Shown: positions 1-5,933 of the stretch, one piece after another
Position numbering within the stretch: position 1 is the stretch's first letter
Layout of the letters: the number at the start of each line of letters is the position of its first letter
NCBI GenBank assembly: GCA_043757025.1
Contig: JAYVQG010000143.1
Coordinates: 1-8,193, forward strand
Reading direction: 5' to 3'
Origin: Limnoglobus sp043757025
Lineage (GTDB): Bacteria; Planctomycetota; Planctomycetia; Gemmatales; Gemmataceae
Length of the DNA stretch: 8,193 bases
Notes under the pieces: generated by a model
The model's database searches: none
What the model saw: the letters and a program-made list of their open reading frames with translations, nothing else
What the model was told of the DNA's origin: nothing
Translations under genes and position numbers: made by a program

Positions 1-84
1 ATTTTCAGCCAAACGTCGGCAAGCCTGGTTGTTTCTGTTGAATTTGAGCGACAAATGTCTATTTTGAACCCTTCAACTTCATAA
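1..84 (+). CDS. possible 3' end of an upstream gene (partial)
   Basis: The first bases read openly in frame 1 from base 1 to a TAA at 82-84, ending ...FERQMSILNPSTS. Frame 2 is also open, to a TGA at 65-67, and ends ...LNLSDKCLF. Either could be the tail of a gene that starts outside the window. By analogy with the 183-aa gene at 2123-2674, which ends directly before the next repeat cassette, this could be the tail of another small immunity-like gene. Nothing in about 25 residues identifies a family, and the frame choice is open. Confidence 0.2.
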   Translation: MFSQTSASLVVSVEFERQMSILNPSTS

Positions 85-96
85 GGCTGAAGGGTT
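67..96. repeat. inverted repeat / hairpin at the cassette boundary
   Basis: AACCCTTCA at 67-75 and TGAAGGGTT at 88-96 are perfect 9-bp inverted copies separated by 12 nt. The hairpin spans the TAA (82-84) and TGA (88-90) stops that close frame 1, immediately before the repeat-protein frame reopens at 91. There is no T-tract after it, so an intrinsic terminator is only weakly supported. It could instead be a recombination scar or an end of the cassette. Confidence 0.5.
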
Positions 97-114
97 ACCA
101 ATTCGGCAAAGAGT

Positions 115-1524
115 GCGAAGGACGAATATCAATCGAAAGTATCCGACGCCAATACACTCTTCAACAATTCGATCACCAAGGCCAATACCGACTTCACGAA
201 TTCGAAGTTGACGGCGGACAACAAGTACAACAATGCGATATTGACCGCCGATGGGAAATATCGCAATTCGATGACGTTGGCCGACGCGACCTTCAACGGC
301 TCGATGGCTGCGGCCGATGGGAAGTACAACGCGGCGATTGGTACCGCCGATGGGAAATTTGCGCTCGCGAAGTCCCTCGCCGATGTCGCGTTCGCACTGG
401 CGGAAACGAATGCGAATGCCGGTTACGCGACGGCGCACGATGCGGTCAACGATGCCTGTATCGACGAGCAAGATGCGGCGCTCGATGCATTCGACGCGAC
501 GCAAACGAGCGCGAGCAGCGAGTTCACAGGCGACGTCAACCCGGCCTACCAGGTGTATTTGGGCCAAGTTTCGGTCGCCGATTCGGTCTACGAAGCGGCG
601 GTAGCTGATGCCGGCTCGAACGATACGGCGGCGGCTGTTTCGGCCTGGAATGCCAGCGAAAGTGCGGCGTGGGCCGCGTTCCTGCCGATCCAAACCGCGG
701 CACTCGCGAGCTACCACGCGAAGATGGCCACCGCGGTCGCGGCGTACGATTCGCGAATGGCAACCGCCGATGCGGCGTGGCTCCGCGACGAAACCGTCGC
801 CGTCAATGCGTTCAACGGAAAGATGGGTATCGCCGTCGATGATTGGAATCTCGCCGACGCGAACGCAGTCGATGCATTCAACCGCTCCTACGATGAAGCA
901 GTCGATGACTGGAACGATGCCGAGTCGGACGCAGTCGATGTCTGGAACGAGGACAATCGAGACGCAGTCGATGCTTTCAACGCCGATGCGAGCGCCGCCG
1001 CCACACAGTGGAACGCCGACGATGTGGACGCGGTCGACAAGTTTAATACCGCTGTTGGCAATGCCGAATCGAAGTGGAATGCAACGGAATCCGCCGCGTG
1101 GAAAAAGTACAGCGGCGACATGACGACCGCCGAATCGAAGTGGGAAAGCGATTCGAGCAAAGTGATGTCCGCATGGAACAAAGCAGCAACCGCTGCCGAA
1201 AATCGCTGGAATGCCAGCGAAGCCGTAGCCCACGCCGAGTGGAAAATCGCCAGCGATGCCGCCGCCGATTCCTGGAATCTCGAAGAAGCAAATGCCGTCC
1301 GCAAGTATAATGCAGATGTCAAAACCGCCAATGAGGTATGGAAAAAGACCAACGATGATGCATACACGATTTATTCGAGCGCCTACGACAATGCATTAGC
1401 GCAGTGGAATTCCAAACAAGCGACAGCCGCTTCCGAATTCACGAATACCATCAACAGTTCGAACGCCACCGCCGCCGGCGCAGAAGCCAACGCATGGGCC
1501 ACCTACGTCAACGCCAGCACCGGC
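115..1524 (+). repeat. 33-bp coding tandem repeat, about 42 copies (11-residue hendecads)
   Basis: Frame 1 from 115 to 1524 divides by hand into about 42 units of 11 residues, with one 8-residue break (AGSNDTAA, about residues 138-145 from 208). Position 1 is almost always Ala and position 5 is W, F or Y in all but two units (one Cys, one Ala). Early units are Asp-Gly-Lys-Tyr rich (ADGKY), later ones AVDxW/F. At DNA level the core GCAGTCGATG recurs at exactly 33-nt spacing at 865, 898, 931 and 964. An 11-residue period is the hallmark of hendecad coiled coils, which wind slightly right-handed or straight. Confidence 0.9.
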
Positions 1525-2076
1525 CAAATGCTCGGCGCGCGACTGGCTCCGATGTTTTGCAACGCCGGACCGCAACCGCTCGCTGACGATAAGGTGAAAG
1601 ATCCACAAAAGCCCAAAGCTGGAGACCCTGCACCCGGGACTGGCCCCGGACCCGTACCGATCAAAGCCAAACTAGAAAAGGATCAGGCACCGTGGGGGCA
1701 TACTTTTCGAGATCACGGCGACCAAGTGAAACAAGACGCCCTCAGCAGTAGAGCAAGGCCGGATCCAAAGCGTGTTGACAAAGACAAAAACCCTAAACCG
1801 TTCCTCGGCAAATCAGAAGGACAATTCACAGACAACAAGCAAGCCGCCGAGTTAATCAATGGCCTGTGGCCAAAGTTGAAGGTAGGTGAAAACGTGATTG
1901 CTCTACCAAAAGATCTTGGTAAAGTGACCCGACCTATTGACCCCAAAGTCAAAGGCAAAGAGAATGATGTCGAGACTGTGCCGACGCTAAAAGCGATTGT
2001 AATTATCGACGAGTTTGGAAATGTTACAACCGCGTATCCGCTCGACCCTAGCGATAAGCGTATGCCACCGAAGTGA
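208..2076 (+). CDS. hendecad-repeat stalk protein with C-terminal toxin-like domain (polymorphic-toxin cassette)
   Basis: The protein has two parts. The first, up to about residue 439 counted from TTG 208, is an Ala-rich stalk of 11-residue repeats with Ala at position 1 and W, F or Y at position 5; it should form a long alpha-helical coiled coil. The repeat frame is already open from base 91, and copies can be read from 115, so the true 5' end is unclear. In-frame starts are TTG 208, TTG 241 and ATG 271, and none has a good ribosome binding site. The stalk ends at GQMLGARL, then a Pro/Gly-rich linker (about residues 465-490), then a compact C-terminal domain. That domain has WGHTFRDHG (His498, His503), GKSEGQFTDN, and a last strand VTTAYPL. 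An early His pair with a late Thr before Tyr-Pro is reminiscent of BECR-type RNase toxins, but I did not recognise a specific family. No signal peptide or membrane segment is seen. The candidate immunity gene follows 46 nt later. It could be a silent donor cassette rather than an expressed gene. Confidence 0.75.
   Translation: MTADNKYNNAILTADGKYRNSMTLADATFNGSMAAADGKYNAAIGTADGKFALAKSLADVAFALAETNANAGYATAHDAVNDACIDEQDAALDAFDATQTSASSEFTGDVNPAYQVYLGQVSVADSVYEAAVADAGSNDTAAAVSAWNASESAAWAAFLPIQTAALASYHAKMATAVAAYDSRMATADAAWLRDETVAVNAFNGKMGIAVDDWNLADANAVDAFNRSYDEAVDDWNDAESDAVDVWNEDNRDAVDAFNADASAAATQWNADDVDAVDKFNTAVGNAESKWNATESAAWKKYSGDMTTAESKWESDSSKVMSAWNKAATAAENRWNASEAVAHAEWKIASDAAADSWNLEEANAVRKYNADVKTANEVWKKTNDDAYTIYSSAYDNALAQWNSKQATAASEFTNTINSSNATAAGAEANAWATYVNASTGQMLGARLAPMFCNAGPQPLADDKVKDPQKPKAGDPAPGTGPGPVPIKAKLEKDQAPWGHTFRDHGDQVKQDALSSRARPDPKRVDKDKNPKPFLGKSEGQFTDNKQAAELINGLWPKLKVGENVIALPKDLGKVTRPIDPKVKGKENDVETVPTLKAIVIIDEFGNVTTAYPLDPSDKRMPPK
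1081..1545 (+). repeat. direct repeat copy A (shared stalk end)
   Basis: This segment aligns without a gap to 2771-3235 at a constant offset of 1690 nt. By hand count of codons 1096-1545, the translations differ at about 27 of 150 residues. The last 40 or so codons, running into MLGARL, differ at only two. Similarity stops abruptly after the Leu codon at 1543-1545. Confidence 0.88.
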
Positions 2077-2122
2077 CACCAGTATATGTCGTCATAATTT
2101 CTTACATACGAGTTGCTTTCGA

Positions 2123-2674
2123 ATGTTAAAATTACGCTTATCTACTGTTGCACCCAAAGGCCTGGACATAGTCACCGACCGCCCGAGCGATTATCCGGAG
2201 GCTCAATGCTTTCACACATGGACAGCCTGGATTGTCGAGCTGCTTGAGAAAGATGACGAGGCGGAGATCGTAGTTGCCGAACAAACGGAACGTTTGCGGG
2301 TCGATCGCGAAGGCTCCTTATTTTTGAGACGTCTGCTGCGGTTGCTCACAGATCTAATGGATCCGAGTGAATCGGAAGTGGAATTATCATTTCCCTTTCA
2401 GGGCAGAGAAGTGGAAATTGTCCACACAAGAACCCCCACTGGCACGTTTCGCGTGAAAACTTTCGATGGTTTACCGCAGCGAACAAACGTGGTTTACGAT
2501 CGTACGATGACGATTGCGGAAATCTTTTCGGTATATGGAGAGTTATTTCGACGGCTCGTTTCCAGAGCAGCAGAACTCGATCCCGAAGCGATGGCCCAGA
2601 AATGTATGGTCGTATGGGCCGCGAAGGTCGAACGCTTGCTGGAGGCAGTTCTGCAACAAACGCACCGAATCTAA
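2123..2674 (+). CDS. unknown 183-aa protein, candidate immunity protein
   Basis: I do not recognise the family. The protein starts MLKLRLSTVAPKGLDI at ATG 2123, 46 nt after the toxin-like gene ends. The frame is open further up, to TTG 2015 inside the previous gene, but the reading there (Cys/His/Arg/Ser rich) does not look coding. Only a weak GAG lies upstream of the ATG. The product has no signal peptide or membrane segment. It has an acidic middle (LLEKDDEAEIVV) and a Leu-rich helix (FLRRLLRLLTDLMD). Beta-type segments such as VELSFPFQGREVEIVHT follow, then a helical C-terminus ending LLEAVLQQTHRI. It sits directly behind a variable C-terminal domain, is small and cytosolic, and stops one codon before the next repeat cassette. 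That is the expected place for an immunity gene; the role is inferred from position alone. Confidence 0.6.
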   Translation: MLKLRLSTVAPKGLDIVTDRPSDYPEAQCFHTWTAWIVELLEKDDEAEIVVAEQTERLRVDREGSLFLRRLLRLLTDLMDPSESEVELSFPFQGREVEIVHTRTPTGTFRVKTFDGLPQRTNVVYDRTMTIAEIFSVYGELFRRLVSRAAELDPEAMAQKCMVVWAAKVERLLEAVLQQTHRI

Positions 2675-2719
2675 AAAAAGTCTACGGCGTACGATGCGCG
2701 AATAGCGCCCGCCGATGCC

Positions 2720-3214
2720 GCCGTAGCCAAGTTCAATGCCGACCTCGACGCGGCCAATATCGCCTGGGATTCGAGGGAATCCGTAGCGTGGTCGAAATAC
2801 TCCGGCGACATGACGACCGCTGAAACGAAGTGGCAAACCGCTTCCGGCAACGCAACATCGGCCTGGAACAACGCTGAAACCGCCGCCACAAATCGCTGGA
2901 AGGCCAGCGAAGCCGTAGCCCGCGCACAGTGGAAATTCGCCAGCGATGCCGCCGTCGATGACTGGAATCTTGAAGAAGCGAACGCAGTCAGCAAGTACAA
3001 TACAGACGTCAAAACCGCCGATGAGGCATGGAAAAAGACCAACGATGATGCATACACAATCTATTCGAGCGCCTACGACGCCGCATTAACATTGTGGAAT
3101 TCTAAACAAGCGACAGCGGCTTCCGAATTCACGAATACCATCACCAGTTCGAACGCCACCGCCGCAGGCGCAGAAGCCAACGCATGGGCCACCTACGTCA
3201 ACGCCAGCAACGGC
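2720..3214 (+). repeat. 33-bp coding tandem repeat, 15 copies
   Basis: Frame 2 from 2720 to 3214 is exactly 15 units of 11 residues, AVAKF... to AWATY..., with Ala (one Ser) first and an aromatic at position 5 in 14 of 15. The one exception is the SNATA unit, the same exception as in the first stalk. Before it, 2678-2719 carries one further unit (KSTAYDARIAP) plus three extra residues, ADA. This resembles AYDSRMATADA of the first stalk (about 748-777) joined out of order to a later part of the stalk. Confidence 0.88.
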
Positions 3215-3235
3215 CAAATGCTCGGCGCACGACTC
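2771..3235 (+). repeat. direct repeat copy B (shared stalk end)
   Basis: Partner of 1081-1545 at a constant offset of 1690 nt with no visible indel. The shared sequence ends at the codons for MLGARL (3218-3235). After that the two genes encode unrelated linkers and C-terminal domains. Confidence 0.88.
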
Positions 3236-4177
3236 GTAGCATTTCGTGCAGATCCGGTGAAGCCACAAGCTGGTGCCAAGCTTGGCGCGAACGATGACAA
3301 AGTCAGCCTCTGTGGTGATGATGAGGGCAAACCGCCTGTTAAAGAAGGTGTCATCAGTGTGACCAGGACTGCTCGGGACGGTGAGTACATCGTGTCAATG
3401 CAAGATGGTAGTTCCGTCACGATGAGGCTGAGCGGTGATCTGCTCAAAGACTATCTCGCAGCTGCTGCCAAGAATGGGCCCGCTCGCGGAGTTCCGCCGA
3501 TCATCACTGAAGGCCAGGCTCACCAAGGGAAGATCCCGGTCGCACCGGAGGTGAAGCCGCATTTGCCACAAGAGACTCCGAAACCGGCGCCGAAGAAAAG
3601 TCTTGCGATTGGAACAAACGACGACAAAACTCAAGCTATGGCGAATTGGTGGAACCGTCAGGTCCACGATCTAACCATGACGATTGACTTGAATGCCGAT
3701 GACGCGAAGTGGGACGCGGCGATCGCGGAGTTGAAAAAAATTCCGGACGGTTCGCTCACATCGGTCGTATTTGCCGGTCATGGCTCGCCAGTACTGTTCG
3801 GCCCGTTCACATTGGACGATCTCGATAATCCAAATTCCAAGGCGTCTCAGTTCCTCACGCTGCTCAAACTGAAGATGGCCACGAACGCGGTCATCGAGAT
3901 CAAGGCGTGCAACACGGCGGCCCAGGAAAAAGGAATTCCCGACAAAAAAATGCTCAAGTTGGTGGCCAAAATAACACAGCGAAAGGTCATCGGTTACGAC
4001 GACATTTACGGACCAGTGCCGCACGGTCAGGGATATATTGTTCATCCCGATGGTACGGTCGCGGACGGTGTCAAGTACCCGCGGTTTGAAGATACTCTGG
4101 AAGGCTTGCTGAGCAAGAAAATGGACAAGATCCAAGGAATTCTCAAGAGCCTCCCCCGAATGGACCGATTGCCATGA
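2810..4177 (+). CDS. hendecad-repeat stalk protein with caspase-like C-terminal domain (orphan cassette)
   Basis: The first 135 residues are the hendecad stalk, very close to that of the gene at 208-2076 and ending in GQMLGARL. A variable region follows with a small beta-rich part (YIVSMQDGSSVTMRL, about residues 192-206) and a Pro-rich linker (about 245-265). The C-terminal domain has VVFAGHGSPVLFGPFTLDDL with His324 and VIEIKACNTAAQEKG with Cys367, 43 residues apart. A hydrophobic strand before a His-Gly and a second strand before an Ala-Cys is the arrangement of clan CD cysteine peptidases (caspase, CHAT, DUF4347-type folds). The family assignment is from these motifs only. The repeat frame is open from 2675, just after the stop of the previous gene, but ATG 2810 is the only usual start codon and lies inside a repeat without a ribosome binding site. 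The gene may therefore be a silent donor cassette. No signal peptide is present. Confidence 0.72.
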   Translation: MTTAETKWQTASGNATSAWNNAETAATNRWKASEAVARAQWKFASDAAVDDWNLEEANAVSKYNTDVKTADEAWKKTNDDAYTIYSSAYDAALTLWNSKQATAASEFTNTITSSNATAAGAEANAWATYVNASNGQMLGARLVAFRADPVKPQAGAKLGANDDKVSLCGDDEGKPPVKEGVISVTRTARDGEYIVSMQDGSSVTMRLSGDLLKDYLAAAAKNGPARGVPPIITEGQAHQGKIPVAPEVKPHLPQETPKPAPKKSLAIGTNDDKTQAMANWWNRQVHDLTMTIDLNADDAKWDAAIAELKKIPDGSLTSVVFAGHGSPVLFGPFTLDDLDNPNSKASQFLTLLKLKMATNAVIEIKACNTAAQEKGIPDKKMLKLVAKITQRKVIGYDDIYGPVPHGQGYIVHPDGTVADGVKYPRFEDTLEGLLSKKMDKIQGILKSLPRMDRLP

Positions 4178-4192
4178 CCGTTAATGCGGACA

Positions 4193-4213
4193 GTTTCCGG
4201 TTGTTCCGGAAAC
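4193..4213. terminator. hairpin after the second cassette gene
   Basis: GTTTCCGG at 4193-4200 and CCGGAAAC at 4206-4213 form a perfect 8-bp stem with a TTGTT loop, 15 nt downstream of the TGA at 4175-4177. No U-tract follows, so it may be a weak terminator, an mRNA-stabilising hairpin or an attenuator between the cassette gene and the lipoprotein gene. Confidence 0.4.
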
Positions 4214-4324
4214 AACGCCCCGACCGCACACTGTCATAGCTTACGCGTCGGCGGCACAAATGGGTTCTGGACCGCGGGCGATCTGGGTGTTCTCTCGGGT
4301 AACCCGTGTGGTGGATTTCAACTT

Positions 4325-4328
4325 GAGG
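4325..4328 (+). promoter_or_regulatory. ribosome binding site of the ankyrin lipoprotein gene
   Basis: GAGG lies 8 nt before ATG 4337. It fixes the start at 4337 rather than at an upstream in-frame codon near 4184, because the lipoprotein signal peptide begins right after this ATG. Confidence 0.55.
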
Positions 4329-4336
4329 TGTTAGCG

Positions 4337-5104
4337 ATGATTCAGAATCGGCTCACAGTTGTCCTGCTCCCGTTTTTGCTGATCGGCCTCGGCGGGTGTA
4401 CGGGGTCCGAAGAGAGCAAGCGCCTCGAACGCGATCGCGATGTTCGGACGCTGGTCAAAAGCATCCAGGAGAATGATCTCCCGACGGCCACGAAGTATGC
4501 CCGGGCGTTTATGTTGCCCGTGACGCAAGACGACATCACCCGGGACTACGGCACACGTTACGGCTTCGTCATGCCGATCCACATCGCCGTCAGGCACGGC
4601 CGGATCGAGATGCTTAAGATGCTCGCGGAAAAGCGTCGCAAGAGTGAAGCCATGGTCACGTTCGATGTCGATGCTCGTGATTCGGGTGGCAATACGCCCA
4701 TCATGAAGGCGCACTTCGGCCCGGCCAAAAAGCTCGACGAATGTGTGCGGTTCCTGGTGGCCGAAGGGGCCGATGTCAACGCCCGCAACGCGAATCTACA
4801 ATACACGGCACTGCATGATGCCGCGCAACACACACTCTTGGGGTACGCAGAGTTGTTGATCGGACTGGGTGCCAATGTCAACCTGCAAGACACGCTTGGA
4901 CGAACGCCCATGCACATTATCTGCGGGATGGAGCACGGGATCACTGCCGAGCGTGAAGCGGTGTTCGACGTTTTTCTCAAAGCCAAACCGGACTTGAGTC
5001 TGAAAGACAAAGAGGGCCGAACAGCGGAACAGGTGGCTGAGAAGCTGGGTTATCATGCCTATGTCGTCAAGCTGAAGGGGGCCGCACGAGGGGCCAAGAA
5101 GTAG
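4337..5104 (+). CDS. ankyrin-repeat lipoprotein
   Basis: The product is 255 residues. Residues 1-21 are a lipoprotein signal peptide: a basic start (MIQNR), a hydrophobic core (LTVVLLPFLLIGL) and a lipobox ending Gly-Gly-Cys21, so Cys21 should be lipidated and the rest face the periplasm. Ankyrin repeats run from about residue 77 to the end. Clear units are MPIHIAVRHGRIEMLKMLAE (79-98), GGNTPIMKA (118-125) with FLVAEGADVNARN (139-151), TALHDAAQ (157-164) with LLIGLGANVNLQD (173-185), and GRTPMHII (188-195) with a capping GRTAEQVAEKLGY. The first and second units carry insertions. Ankyrin repeats bind protein partners, and ankyrin proteins are among the known immunity types beside polymorphic toxins. 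Its place 159 nt after the caspase-like cassette on the same strand fits an immunity role, and the lipid anchor would suit an effector acting in the periplasm. A housekeeping envelope role is equally possible. Confidence 0.85.
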   Translation: MIQNRLTVVLLPFLLIGLGGCTGSEESKRLERDRDVRTLVKSIQENDLPTATKYARAFMLPVTQDDITRDYGTRYGFVMPIHIAVRHGRIEMLKMLAEKRRKSEAMVTFDVDARDSGGNTPIMKAHFGPAKKLDECVRFLVAEGADVNARNANLQYTALHDAAQHTLLGYAELLIGLGANVNLQDTLGRTPMHIICGMEHGITAEREAVFDVFLKAKPDLSLKDKEGRTAEQVAEKLGYHAYVVKLKGAARGAKK

Positions 5105-5149
5105 GCAACGATCGTCCGGGTTTGCATCATCAGAGCCGCCCCAGGAACG

Positions 5150-5163
5150 TTAGGCGAGCCTAA
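5150..5163. terminator. small hairpin after the ankyrin lipoprotein gene
   Basis: TTAGGC and GCCTAA form a perfect inverted repeat with a 2-nt gap (or a 5-bp stem with a CGAG tetraloop), 45 nt after the stop at 5104. There is no T-tract. It is a possible transcription end, weakly supported. Confidence 0.25.
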
Positions 5164-5249
5164 GTCGTGATCTGCGTTGCATTTGCGACTGGAAATTCGC
5201 TCTCGGCGCGCAATCTCTCCGCAAACCGTCCGGAGGAGTTTTCCAGCAG

Positions 5250-5513
5250 TCAGACTCCGCTGCAATGTCGAAGATCGATCCGCTCCGTTCGACTCATGCC
5301 GACGACACCACTTCCGCTTCCACCGGCACTTCGATATTTTTCACCTCGTAACCCAGCTCCTTCGCGCGATGATGCAAGTTTTTTTCCTGCTGCTTCCGAT
5401 GATCGGGTTGTACCCCAGGTGATGTGAAGTGCGCTTTCCTCGAAATTTTCGCAATATTGTTGTTCCGGTTTCTGTTCCGGCATCTCAAGCCATTTCCATT
5501 GGCAATCGATCAA
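5250..5513 (-). pseudogene. possible protein-coding remnant on the minus strand (transposase tail?)
   Basis: Two overlapping minus-strand frames are open here. One (5294-5488) ends HHRAKELGYEVKNIEVPVEA, a helix-then-strand sequence of the kind found at the C-terminus of some transposases. The other frame (5250-5513) begins MIDCQWKWLEMPEQ. A shift of frame between them could be a decayed gene. I could not assign a family, there is no start signal, and chance is a real alternative. Confidence 0.2.
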
Positions 5514-5544
5514 ACGAGTCGAGATTTGTCTTTCTCGAATCGGG

Positions 5545-5666
5545 AATTAGCCGCGACGCGGAGTCTTCGCAGCGGAGCGCGTGCGCTTCACCCCGGTACG
5601 GGATTGTCAGAATATGGGTGAAGTCTACGCGCTCCGCTACGCAAAGCCTGCGCGTCGCGGCTAATT
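5545..5666. repeat. 122-nt palindromic element (MITE- or REP-like)
   Basis: Outer arms AATTAGCCGCGACGCG (5545-5560) and its exact complement at 5651-5666 give 16 perfect pairs. The next arms AGCGGAGCGCGT (5571-5582) and ACGCGCTCCGCT (5627-5638) give 12 perfect pairs. Inner arms CTTCACCC (5586-5593) and GGGTGAAG (5616-5623) give 8 more, around a 22-nt loop. The small gaps between arms are also partly complementary. Such nested symmetry suggests a mobile palindromic repeat or a strongly folded RNA, not chance. Confidence 0.85.
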
Positions 5667-5748
5667 GAACCCGAACCGAGACGACCCAAAAACGCCGTCA
5701 ATCCCAACTTTACGGGCCTGGTTTCAATTGCGGCGATTTTGGGTAGCA

Positions 5749-5805
5749 GGGAATGATTCCATGATTCCACCACTTACCCACCCACCCATCCCTGGAATCA
5801 TTCCC
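5749..5805. repeat. 13-bp inverted repeat with G-quadruplex motif in the loop
   Basis: GGGAATGATTCCA (5749-5761) and TGGAATCATTCCC (5793-5805) are exact inverted copies with a 31-nt loop. The loop at 5777-5792 has four C-triplets separated by 1, 1 and 2 nt, so the minus strand carries a canonical short-loop G-quadruplex motif. Confidence 0.8.
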
Positions 5806-5933
5806 GATTTCGGAATCAACCTAACCGACCAACGACTTACGTCCGATTTCGCCCAATTCCAATCACGCCAGAACCAAATTTTTAGTGGTCTTATTTGGCA
5901 AAACTGCAACCGGGTTTTGAACCGTGCCGCTTT

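Noticed and set aside
79..1233. A long minus-strand open frame (384 residues) rich in Arg, Gly, Val and Ile-Asp-Cys/Gly repeats.
   Set aside because: It lies antisense to the 33-bp repeats. A repeat length divisible by 3 keeps the same antisense codons in every copy, so stops are avoided by periodicity. It has no start signal or domain.
888..1367. Minus-strand frame of 159 residues over the stalk, and its twin at 2671-3057.
   Set aside because: They resemble each other only because the plus-strand stalk is duplicated. The plus-strand frame has the clear hendecad pattern.
3671..4135. Minus-strand frame of 154 residues.
   Set aside because: Antisense to the caspase-like domain, whose plus-strand motifs are clear.
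4184..4336. Upstream extension of the ankyrin protein in the same open frame.
   Set aside because: The extension contains a hairpin and lacks a ribosome binding site. The signal peptide and GAGG both point to ATG 4337.
4558..5010. Minus-strand frame of 150 residues.
   Set aside because: Antisense to the ankyrin repeats, which explain the sequence.
5167..5427. Short plus-strand open frames after the ankyrin gene.
   Set aside because: No ribosome binding site, no recognisable protein features, and codon use unlike the neighbours.
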